In this document: piece by piece, positions 15,845 to 23,900 of the stretch | Numbering within the stretch: position 1 is the stretch's first letter | Layout of the letters: every line of letters starts with the position of its first letter | Source of the DNA: Clostridia bacterium | Lineage (GTDB): Bacteria; Bacillota; Clostridia; Christensenellales; Aristaeellaceae | NCBI GenBank assembly: GCA_017397765.1 | Contig: JAFQIB010000024.1 | Location: 1 to 42,493 of the forward strand | Reading direction: 5' to 3' | Length of the DNA stretch: 42,493 nt | The notes under the pieces: generated by a model | Told to the model about the DNA's origin: nothing | The model's database searches: none | What the model saw: the letters and a program-made list of their open reading frames with translations, nothing else | Position numbers and translations under genes: made by a program

Positions 15845-16411
15845 GTGAAACGCAAAAGGCTTGACCGGGACGGCTGGGGCTTCCAGCACTTCCCGTATGC
15901 ACAGATGCGCCTGGATACGGAGGACTTTCACGGCATGGTCTGCCTGATCCGCCTGACCAGCGGGAAAACCTGCTGCTGGCATATGCCCAGGGCGGGCCGC
16001 GTGGCGGTGTGCGGCGAGGGCATGACCTGGCTGCAGCTGATCCCCGACGGCGCGCATCATGTGCTGACGGCCATGATGAACCGCCGGGGCCGGGTCAATG
16101 TGTGGTATGCCGATGTGATCGACCGCATCGAATACGATGCGGACGGCGTGGCAGCCTTTGTGGATATGTACCTGGACGTGATCTTCTCTCCCCGGGGCGA
16201 CGTGAAGGTGGATGACCGGGACGAGCTGGACGCAGCCTGGCAAAGCGGCGAGCTGTCGGATGCCCAGCATGCCCTTGCCCTGGCGGAAGGGGAGCGGATT
16301 CAGGCGGCCTACTGCCGGGACACTGCCGCCACGCACAGGCTGTGCCGCCGCCTGCTCAGGCTGGCCCGGGAACGGCAGCAGGACGCAGCGGTGCTGCGCC
16401 GGAACAGCTGA
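15845..16411 (+). CDS. DUF402 domain protein (possible nucleotide or phosphate-ester hydrolase)
   Basis: 188-residue cytosolic protein of the DUF402 fold, whose characterised relatives include nucleoside tri/diphosphate phosphatases of Gram-positive bacteria. The central family signature is present: WYADVIDRI (87-95), then DMYLDVIFSPRGDV (107-120) and DDRDELDAA (123-131), which supply the conserved acidic residues, followed by a charged helical C-terminus. GTG 15845 has AGGGAG 8 nt upstream and sits just after a good promoter, whereas the in-frame ATG at 15812 would lie inside that promoter. It is monocistronic, with its own terminator at 16430, and divergent from rimO. The substrate cannot be inferred. 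Confidence 0.75.
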   Translation: MKRKRLDRDGWGFQHFPYAQMRLDTEDFHGMVCLIRLTSGKTCCWHMPRAGRVAVCGEGMTWLQLIPDGAHHVLTAMMNRRGRVNVWYADVIDRIEYDADGVAAFVDMYLDVIFSPRGDVKVDDRDELDAAWQSGELSDAQHALALAEGERIQAAYCRDTAATHRLCRRLLRLARERQQDAAVLRRNS

Positions 16412-16429
16412 CATACAGAAAACAGCATC

Positions 16430-16457
16430 GGGAAGCGCTGCGGCTTCCCTTTTTTTG
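16430..16457 (+). terminator. Intrinsic terminator after the DUF402 gene
   Basis: GGGAAGC (16430-16436) pairs with GCTTCCC (16443-16449), followed by a run of seven T. It is 19 nt after the stop codon. Confidence 0.9.
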
Positions 16458-16520
16458 CTGTCAGGCATGCGCCTGCCGGGGCGGGCGGATTTGTTTTGAT
16501 GACTTTTGCGCCGCTGCCCC

Positions 16521-16549
16521 TTGCAATCTTTGGCATTAGCCATTATAAT
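16521..16549 (+). promoter_or_regulatory. Promoter of glnS
   Basis: -35 TTGCAA (16521-16526), 17-bp spacer, -10 TATAAT (16544-16549). The start of transcription would be near 16556, giving a leader of about 95 nt. Confidence 0.85.
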
Positions 16550-16561
16550 GATAGAATGTAT

Positions 16562-16627
16562 CCTGGGCGCAATTCGTTCTGCGCCCGGGATGCGGAATCA
16601 GAGGATTCATGGCAGCTGACGGCTGCC
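16562..16627 (+). other. Structured glnS leader with three hairpins
   Basis: Three consecutive hairpins fill the leader. The first pairs CCTGGGCGCA (16562-16571) with TGCGCCCGGG (16580-16589). The second pairs GAATC (16595-16599) with GATTC (16604-16608). The third pairs GGCAGC (16611-16616) with GCTGCC (16622-16627). No T-box signature sequence is present. The role is unknown; mRNA stabilisation or attenuation is possible. Confidence 0.45.
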
Positions 16628-16650
16628 TGAAGATATGGAGGAGGATTCGT

Positions 16651-18384
16651 ATGGAAGAAACGACGACGCGCAGCAACTTTATCTGGGACGCCATCGATCA
16701 GGATCTGGCCGAGGGCCGCTATACCCAGGTGCACACCCGTTTCCCTCCCGAACCCAACGGCTACATGCACATCGGCCACTGCAAGGCGCTGATCATGGAC
16801 TTCCTGACGGCAGAAAAGTACGGTGGCCTTTCCAACCTGCGCTTTGACGATACCAACCCCGCCAAGGAGGACACCGAGTACGTCGAGGCCATCAAGCGGG
16901 ATATCAACTGGCTGGGCTTCAACTGGACCGGCGGCCTGTACTATGCCTCCGACTATTACGACAAGTGCTACGAGATCGCCGAGGACTGGATCAAGCGTGG
17001 CCTGGCCTATGTGGACGAGCTGGACAAGGAGCAGATGCGCGAATATCGCGGCACGCTGACCAAGCCCGGTAAGAACTCCCCCTGGCGCGACCGCCCCTGG
17101 GAGGAATCCCTTGATCTGTTCCGCCGCATGAAGAATGGCGAATTCGCCGAGGGCACCTACACCCTGCGCGCCAAGATCGACATGGCGTCCCCCAATATCG
17201 TCATGCGCGATCCCGCCATGTACCGCATCTTGTATAAGGAGCACTGGCGCACCGGCAACAAGTGGTGCATCTACCCCATGTACGATTTCGCCCACCCCAT
17301 CGGCGACGCGCTGGAGGGCATCAGCCACAGCCTCTGCTCCCTGGAGTATGAGATCCACCGTCCCCTGTACGACTGGGTGGTGGAGAAGTCCGCCCACATG
17401 CTGCCTGCCCGTCCCCGTCAGATCGAGTTTGCCCGCCTGAACATGACCCGTACGGTGATGTCCAAGCGCAAGCTGCGCGCGCTGGTGGAGGGCGGCTACG
17501 TCCGCGGCTGGGACGATCCCCGCATGCCCACCCTGAGCGCCCTGCGCCGCCGCGGCTACACCGCCAACGCCATCCGCGACTTCATCAGCCGCATCGGCCT
17601 TTCCAAGGCGGACTCCGTGGTGGATACCGCCGTGCTGGAGGCCTGCGTGCGTCAGGACCTGGATGCGAATGCCGCCCGCGTGAGCGCTGTGCTGCGTCCC
17701 ATCAAGGTGGTGCTGACCAACTGGCCCGAGGCCGAGAAGCGGGAGCTGGTGGTGGAGAATCACCCCAAGAATCCCGACATGGGCACCCACACCGTGACCC
17801 TTTCCCGCGAGATCTACATCGACGCGGAGGACTTCATGGAGGTGCCTGCCAACAAGTTCCAGCGCATGTACCCCGGCTTCGAGGTGCGTCTGAAGGGCGC
17901 CTGCATCGTCAAGTGCGAGGGCTGCACGAAGGATGAAAACGGCAATGTCGTGGAGATCCAGTGCACGGTGGACTTCGATTCCTTCGCCGGCTGCGAAGGC
18001 TCCGGCCGCAAGATCAAGGGCAAGGTGCTGCACTGGGTGAATGCTGAGGACGCAGTGCCCTTCGAGGCCCGCCTGTACGAGCCCCTGCTGCCCGCCGAGG
18101 GCGAGGCTGTCGAGGAGGAGGCCGAAGAGGTTGCTGTCGATACCGAGGAAGAGGCCGCCGAAGAAACCGACGCCCTCACCCGCAAGGATTACGACTTCCT
18201 GAAGCAGATTTCTCCCAACACCCTGACGGTGCTGCATGGCTTTGCCGAGCCCGCCATCCGCGACTGCGAGAATGGCACCAGCTTCCAGTTTGTGCGCGTG
18301 GGCTACTTCTGCAAGGACCCCGACTCCACCAGCGAGCTGCCGGTGTTCAACCGCACGGTGGAGCTGAATGGGTTGAAGCTGTAA
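16651..18384 (+). CDS. glnS: Glutaminyl-tRNA synthetase
   Basis: Class I aminoacyl-tRNA synthetase that charges tRNA-Gln with glutamine. The 577 residues show the HIGH motif (40-43, in PNGYMHIGHCK), the class-defining FPPEPNGYMHIGH context that separates GlnRS from GluRS, and the KMSKS-like VMSKR (269-273). The C-terminal anticodon-binding beta barrels are interrupted at about 484-510 by a strongly acidic insertion (runs of EEEAEE and TEEEAAEE) absent from typical GlnRS. ATG 16651 has GGAGGAGG 6 nt upstream; the earlier in-frame ATG at 16609 lies in the structured leader. Many Firmicutes lack GlnRS and use GatCAB, so its presence beside gltX is informative. Probably leads a glnS-DUF559-gltX transcript. 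Confidence 0.96.
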   Translation: MEETTTRSNFIWDAIDQDLAEGRYTQVHTRFPPEPNGYMHIGHCKALIMDFLTAEKYGGLSNLRFDDTNPAKEDTEYVEAIKRDINWLGFNWTGGLYYASDYYDKCYEIAEDWIKRGLAYVDELDKEQMREYRGTLTKPGKNSPWRDRPWEESLDLFRRMKNGEFAEGTYTLRAKIDMASPNIVMRDPAMYRILYKEHWRTGNKWCIYPMYDFAHPIGDALEGISHSLCSLEYEIHRPLYDWVVEKSAHMLPARPRQIEFARLNMTRTVMSKRKLRALVEGGYVRGWDDPRMPTLSALRRRGYTANAIRDFISRIGLSKADSVVDTAVLEACVRQDLDANAARVSAVLRPIKVVLTNWPEAEKRELVVENHPKNPDMGTHTVTLSREIYIDAEDFMEVPANKFQRMYPGFEVRLKGACIVKCEGCTKDENGNVVEIQCTVDFDSFAGCEGSGRKIKGKVLHWVNAEDAVPFEARLYEPLLPAEGEAVEEEAEEVAVDTEEEAAEETDALTRKDYDFLKQISPNTLTVLHGFAEPAIRDCENGTSFQFVRVGYFCKDPDSTSELPVFNRTVELNGLKL

Positions 18385-18436
18385 GCAACGAGGCGAAGGT
18401 TCCTATGTGAGAGAGTGAAGGCGCAAGCTGCGTGTG

Positions 18437-18532
18437 CTCCCTCAGTCTTCGCTCGCGGCTTTTCAAGCCGTTCGCGAATCCAGCTCCCTCCCGGAGGGAG
18501 CTGGCAGAGAGCTTGCTCGCTGACTGAGGGAG
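18437..18532. repeat. REP-like palindromic element between glnS and the DUF559 gene
   Basis: Bounded by CTCCCTCAGT (18437-18446) and its inverse ACTGAGGGAG (18523-18532). Inside are two hairpins: CGGCTT/AAGCCG (18456-18470) and CCAGCTCCCTCC/GGAGGGAGCTGG (18480-18504). The right half (hairpin, CTGGC, small hairpin GAGC-TT-GCTC, then CTGAGGGAG) has the same plan as the elements at 32130 and 32525. Confidence 0.75.
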
Positions 18533-18574
18533 AACGCGGCAGCAGCGGAACCAACGAGACCGGAGGTGTGAGAA

Positions 18575-18934
18575 TTGTCTCTTGAATACAACAAGAACCT
18601 CATCCCCTTTGCCAAGTCCCTCCGCAAGCACGCCACACCCCAGGAAAACCACCTCTGGTACGACTTCCTGCGCAGCTACACGCCGCGCTTCCAGCGTCAG
18701 AAAACCATTGGCCAGTTTATCGCGGATTTCTGCTGCGAGAAGGCCAAGCTGGTCATTGAGCTCGACGGCTCCCAGCATTTCACCCCTGAAGGCCACACCT
18801 ACGACGAAGCCTGCACCGCCGCCATCGAAACCTTCGGCGTGACCGTGCTGCGCTTCACCAACCGCGAGATCGACAGCGGCTGCAGGGCTGTCTGTACACA
18901 AATAGAGGCAGCCGTTCGTGCGAGGCTGCAATGA
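18575..18934 (+). CDS. DUF559 (Vsr-like) endonuclease domain protein
   Basis: 119-residue single-domain protein of the DUF559 family, a PD-(D/E)XK nuclease fold related to Vsr mismatch endonucleases. The predicted catalytic residues fall in FIADF (D51) and VIELDGSQH (E62, D64, H68), preceded by the family's LWYDFLR and RFQRQKTIG motifs. The start is TTG at 18575 with GGAGG 8 nt upstream; no ATG suits. It sits between glnS and gltX, right after a REP-like palindrome, and is not part of any visible restriction or repair operon. Its biological role is unknown. An association with the REP-like element is a hypothesis. Confidence 0.85.
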   Translation: MSLEYNKNLIPFAKSLRKHATPQENHLWYDFLRSYTPRFQRQKTIGQFIADFCCEKAKLVIELDGSQHFTPEGHTYDEACTAAIETFGVTVLRFTNREIDSGCRAVCTQIEAAVRARLQ

Positions 18935-18948
18935 GGAGGTGACCCGAC

Positions 18949-19059
18949 ATGCCTGCCCCTTCCGCCTGGACGCATAAGAACATTTCCATCCTGCTGTGGG
19001 TGCAGGGCTTTGAAGGCCTGTCAGATCACCCCGGCACCAACGGAGATACCACTGAATGA
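18949..19059 (+). CDS. Possible 36-codon small ORF upstream of gltX
   Basis: ATG 18949 has a strong GAGGAGG 9 nt upstream and runs to TGA 19057-19059, encoding a peptide that begins MPAPSAWTHKNISILLWVQG. The stop overlaps an in-frame upstream ATG of gltX (19056). It could be a translated leader that couples translation into gltX or a decayed remnant. The peptide is only weakly hydrophobic in its middle (ISILLWV) and matches no family I know. Confidence 0.4.
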   Translation: MPAPSAWTHKNISILLWVQGFEGLSDHPGTNGDTTE

Positions 19060-19082
19060 TGAATAGTAAGGAGATAACCGAT

Positions 19083-20534
19083 ATGTCCAACCAAGTCCGT
19101 ACCCGATTCGCGCCCTCCCCCACGGGCTTCATGCACCTGGGCGGATTGCGCACGGCCCTGTATGGCTACCTGTTTGCCAAGAAGATGGGCGGCAAGTTCA
19201 TTCTCCGCATTGAGGATACCGACCAGGAGCGCTTCGTGGAGGGCGCGACCGAGGTCATTTACGATACCCTGCGCGGCTGCGGCATCAACTGGGACGAGGG
19301 TCCCGATGTGGGCGGCGAGTATGGCCCCTACATCCAGTCCGAGCGCAAGGCGACCTACCTGCCTTACGCCAAGCAGCTGGTGAAGACCGGCCACGCCTAC
19401 TACTGCTTCTGCACCAAGTGCGAGCTGGACGAGCGCCGCGCGGCCGCCGAGGCCCGGGGCGAGGTGTTCAAGTATGACAAGCACTGCCTGAAGCTGACCG
19501 AGGAGGAGGTTCAGGCGAAGCTGGATGCGGGCATGCCCTACGTCATCCGCCAGAACGCCCCCACCACCGGTGAGACCAGCTATGACGACCTGGTCTTCGG
19601 TCACATGACCTTCCCCAACGACACCCTGGACGACATGATCCTCATCAAGGCGGACGGCATGCCCACCTATAACTTCGCCAATGTCATTGACGATCACCTG
19701 ATGGGCATCACCCACGTCATGCGCGGCCTGGAGTACATCTCTTCCACCCCCAAGTACAATCTGCTGTACGAGGCCCTGGGCTGGGAGATCCCCCAGTACA
19801 TCCACATGGCGCCCGTCATGCGTGACGCCACCCATAAGCTCTCCAAGCGCGACGGCGACGCCTACTACTCCGACTATGTGGAGAAGGGCTACCTGACCGA
19901 GGCGCTGATCAACTACCTGGCCCTGGTGGGCTGGAACCCCGGCAACGACCGCGAGTTCTTCACTCTGGACGAGCTGGTGGAGGCCTTCTCGGTGGATCGC
20001 CTCTCCAAGTCCCCCGGCATCTTCGATGTGGATAAGCTGACCTGGTTCAATGCTGAGTACATCCGCAAGCTGGACGCCGAGAAGTACCTGGAGCTGGCAA
20101 CCCCCTGGTTCGATCAGGTGCTCGCCGGCAAGGGCATCTGCTACAAGCGCCTGGCGGAGCTGATGCAGACCCGTACCGAGGCCTTCAACCGCGTGCCGGA
20201 TATGGTGCGCTTCCTGGGCGAGCTGCCTGCCTACGAGGCTGACATGTTCGTGAACAAGAAGGCCAAGACCACCCCCGAGGTGGCCAAGGCTGCCCTGGAG
20301 CTGCTGCGTCCCGTCATCGAGGGCATTGAGGACTGGACCGAGACCACCATCCACGACGTGCTGATGGCGAAGATTGCCGAGGCCGGCATGAAGAATGCCA
20401 CCGCCCTGTGGCCGCTGCGCATTGCCATTTCCGGCCAGATGTCCACCCCCGGCGGCGCGATCGAGATTGCGTGGCTGCTGGGCAAGGACGAGTGCCTGCG
20501 CCGCATCGATCTGGGCCTGGCGAAGCTCGGCTGA
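19083..20534 (+). CDS. gltX: Glutamyl-tRNA synthetase
   Basis: Class I synthetase charging tRNA-Glu. The 483 residues show the N-terminal VRTRFAPSPTGFMHLGG with the HIGH variant HLGG (18-21), the RIEDTD motif, a Cys cluster YCFCTKC near 102-108 with a further Cys in YDKHC, and the KMSKS variant KLSKR (252-256). The C-terminal half is the all-helical anticodon-binding cage of bacterial GluRS, ending in the typical ALWPLRIAISG and GKDECLRRI segments. ATG 19083 has AAGGAG 9 nt upstream; the ORF can also begin at 19056, which would add nine residues not typical of the family. No promoter was seen, so it is probably read from the glnS promoter. Whether it also charges tRNA-Gln is unlikely given glnS. 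Confidence 0.96.
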   Translation: MSNQVRTRFAPSPTGFMHLGGLRTALYGYLFAKKMGGKFILRIEDTDQERFVEGATEVIYDTLRGCGINWDEGPDVGGEYGPYIQSERKATYLPYAKQLVKTGHAYYCFCTKCELDERRAAAEARGEVFKYDKHCLKLTEEEVQAKLDAGMPYVIRQNAPTTGETSYDDLVFGHMTFPNDTLDDMILIKADGMPTYNFANVIDDHLMGITHVMRGLEYISSTPKYNLLYEALGWEIPQYIHMAPVMRDATHKLSKRDGDAYYSDYVEKGYLTEALINYLALVGWNPGNDREFFTLDELVEAFSVDRLSKSPGIFDVDKLTWFNAEYIRKLDAEKYLELATPWFDQVLAGKGICYKRLAELMQTRTEAFNRVPDMVRFLGELPAYEADMFVNKKAKTTPEVAKAALELLRPVIEGIEDWTETTIHDVLMAKIAEAGMKNATALWPLRIAISGQMSTPGGAIEIAWLLGKDECLRRIDLGLAKLG

Positions 20535-20584
20535 GAGGAAGGCTGTCCCGGCCTGCGCTGAGCATCCTGATTTCTGCATAGAAC

Positions 20585-20622
20585 AACGCGCTGCATCTGG
20601 TTTGCGGATGCAGCGCGTTTTT
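20585..20622 (+). terminator. Intrinsic terminator after gltX
   Basis: AACGCGCTGCATC (20585-20597) pairs perfectly with GATGCAGCGCGTT (20607-20619) over a 9-nt loop, followed by TTT. Confidence 0.92.
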
Positions 20623-20773
20623 GTATGCCGGTTTGGCAGCCGATGCTGAAAACGGCAGCGCTGTGCGGGCAGCTTGCTTTTTCGGGCGAAAGATGCAACC
20701 GTTTCCGACATCAGAAAAACAAAAAACGGAGTCAAAAAATGCAATAAAATGGAAGGAAATGTATATTTTATTC

Positions 20774-20802
20774 TTGCGATCGGGGGACAATTGCGGTATA
20801 AT
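20774..20802 (+). promoter_or_regulatory. Promoter of the Cna-B surface protein gene
   Basis: -35 TTGCGA (20774-20779), 17-bp spacer, -10 TATAAT (20797-20802). The leader is about 130 nt and ends in CAAGGAGG just before the ATG. No known riboswitch consensus was recognised in it. Confidence 0.85.
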
Positions 20803-20939
20803 CAATATGCTGGAAAAGTTTGTCTGCTGTGCCGGATGCAGGTGGAGCGGAACGGCTTCGAAACCGGATAAGACGTGCTGATACATGCCCGCTGCGTCGT
20901 TTGCCGCAGCTGTCCATATGATTCAAGGAGGCGTGCTAT

Positions 20940-23900
20940 ATGAAGAGAATTGCTGCGATGCTGCTGGCGTTCGCGATGGTCTTTGGCCTTGTCGGAACCG
21001 CAGCCCCGGCCGATGCGGCGGAGCGTCATCCGTCGGAGTATGTGTATACCGATTACGGTCGCGGTTACCATCTGGTTTCTTTCCTGAATGGGTATAACGT
21101 GATCGCCTTCGGCAATGCGCACAGCGAGCTGCATATGATGGGCGCGATGCTGGTGCAGGGCAGCTATACCGGCGCGGAGCTCAACTCCGGCTTTGCGGAC
21201 GGCGATCATCTGCCGCCCTCCTTTGTGAAGGGTCTGATCAACGCGCCCCAATCCGTGTATAACTCCCGCAATCACAACGATGTGGCGCCGCTGTATGTGG
21301 GCGCTGCCAATACGGTGACGACCTGGGAGGAGAACGGACGTACCAAGTACAGCGTCAACGGCGTGCGCACCGGCAACGACAGCACTACGCCGGTGTATGT
21401 CAATGATGCATTCTTCAATTTCAGGGAGGCCTATGAGGTCATCAAGGCGGATCAGGCCGCCATGTACAGCCGCGCCACGGTTGTGACGCCGGTGGATGAG
21501 GTCATTACGGTGCATGTCGGCGATAATGTGCTGATCGAGAGCCTGGACGGCGTGAAGCGGATCAACATCATCGGCGATCTGAACGCGACGATGAATACCA
21601 CCATCAATGTGGGCGAGTCCGGCGAGGTCACCGTCCCCCGCGAGCTGATCAACGGCGCCCAGCCTCAGGTGCTGGAGCAGAACGAGGCCGGTACCGCCAT
21701 TGTGTTCAACTTCCCCTATGCGGACGCGGTCGTGCTGCCCACGCAGAACTGGATCGGGCATGTCATCGCACCGGATGCGGACGTGAGCCAGGCGTCCGGC
21801 AACTTCAACGGTACCATCATCTGCGATGACCTGTATACGGCTGCGGAAGGCCATATCTACAGCTACAACACGCAGGATACCTCCTGGGATACGGTGTTCA
21901 GCCTGGAAAAGGTGTGGCATGACCACAGCGACGCGGACGGTCTGCGCCCTGATGCCATCCGGGTGCAGCTGCTGGCGGACGGCGAGGCGGTGGAGACGGT
22001 GACGCTCCGGGCGGCGGACGGCTGGTATTATGTCTGGCCCACCCTGCCGGAGCGCAATGAGCAGGGCGACGTCATCAGGTATTCCGTGAAGGAGCTGGAC
22101 GTGCCCCAGGGCTATACCGCCGAGTATGATGCAGACGCGCAGCGCCTCATCAACACCCATGAGCATGAGACCGTCGATATCCGCGGCACCAAGACCTGGG
22201 TGGGCGACGAAGCCGTGGGCAGCGAATACCGGCCTGCGACGCTGACGGTGCATCTGCATGCGGACGGCGAGCACATTGCTGCCCAGACCATCACCGTCAC
22301 CGCAGACAATATCCAGTATTACGAGTTCAACGATCTGCCCAGGAACAAGGGCGGCAAGCCGATCGTTTATACCATCCATGAAGATCCCGTGCCCCATTAT
22401 CTGGGCACAACCAACGGCTATGACCTGACCAATACCTATAATGTGGAATCTGTTTCGCTTTCCGGCGTCAAGACCTGGAACGACGATATGGACCGCGACG
22501 GCCTGCGCCCCACCGCCATCACGGTGGAGCTGCTGGCCAACGGCCAGGTGACGCAGGAGCAGGTGGTCACCGCAGCTTCCGGCTGGACCTACAGCTTCAG
22601 TAACCTGCCCAAGGTGGACACGAACGACCGGGAGATCACCTATACGGTCCGGGAGAAGAATGTGCCCCAGGGCTACCGGGCCACAGTGAACGGCACGGAT
22701 ATCGTCAATGACCATACCATTGAAACCGTTGACCTTTCCGGCAAAAAGATCTGGGAGGATGATAACGACAACGACGGCAAGCGCCCCGCCTCCATCTCTG
22801 TGGTGCTGCTGGCCAACCAGCAGCCTGTAAAACGCGTTGAGGTGACGGAGCAGGACGGCTGGGCCTGGTCCTTCACCGATCTGCCCAAGAATGAGGGCGG
22901 CAGGGAAATCAAGTACACGGTCCGTGAGACCGTGACGGATGAGGACGGCAATGAGCTGCCCTGGACGAAGGACTATGTCAGCACCAATGCCGGCATGGAT
23001 ATCATCAATACCCACGAAAATGAAACGGTGGATGTTGCAGGCGCCAAGACCTGGAACGACGATGACAACAATGACGGCATGCGCCCGGAAAGCATCACCA
23101 TCCGCCTCCTGCAGGACGGCAAACAGCTTGACGCCGTGACCGTGACGGAAAAGGATGGTTGGGCCTGGGCCTTTACCGACCTGCCCCGCTACACCGGCGG
23201 CAAGGAGCATGTCTATACCATTGCCGAGGATGCGGTGCCGGGCTACACGGCCGCTGTGGACGGCTATGACGTGACCAACACCCATGAAAGCGAAACCATC
23301 GACCTGCTGGGCCTGAAGGTCTGGGACGATGCGGATGACCAGGACGGTAAGCGTCCCGCCCGACTGACGGTCTATCTGCTTGCGGATGGCGAGCGCACCG
23401 GCGATTCCCGTACCACCACCGCCGACCGCAACTGGTACTGGATCTTTGAGGAGCTGCCCAGGTATGCAGAGGGCCGGGAAATCGTCTACACCTTCGAGGA
23501 GGAGGCCGTGCCCGGCTATACCGGCCCGGTGACCGCGCAGATGAGCACCCTGCCCCAGGGCTACGGCGATATCGGCTATCAGCTGACCAACGCCTACAAG
23601 CCCGAGGAAGTGGAAATCAGCGGCCAAAAGACCTGGAACGATGAAAACGACCAGGACGGCAAGCGGCCCGACAGCATCACCATCCGCCTGTGGAAAACCG
23701 TGGGCGATCAGCATAAGGAAGTTGCCAGCAAGGCTGTGACGGAAAAGGACGGCTGGCAGTGGAACTTCGGCAAGCTGCCCAAATATGAAGGCGGCAAGCT
23801 GATTACCTACACCATCACCGAGGACGCCGTGGCAGGCTACTCCACCATCATCACCGGCTACGACGTGGAGAATGCCTACACCCCCGGCAAGGTCAGCATC

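Noticed and set aside
16556-16650. T-box riboswitch ahead of glnS
   Set aside because: Hairpins are present but neither the T-box consensus nor an antiterminator/terminator pair is seen, and the leader is too short.
20809-20939. Cyclic-di-GMP riboswitch in the leader of the Cna-B gene
   Set aside because: A plausible place for one, but I could not match the conserved core of either c-di-GMP riboswitch class.
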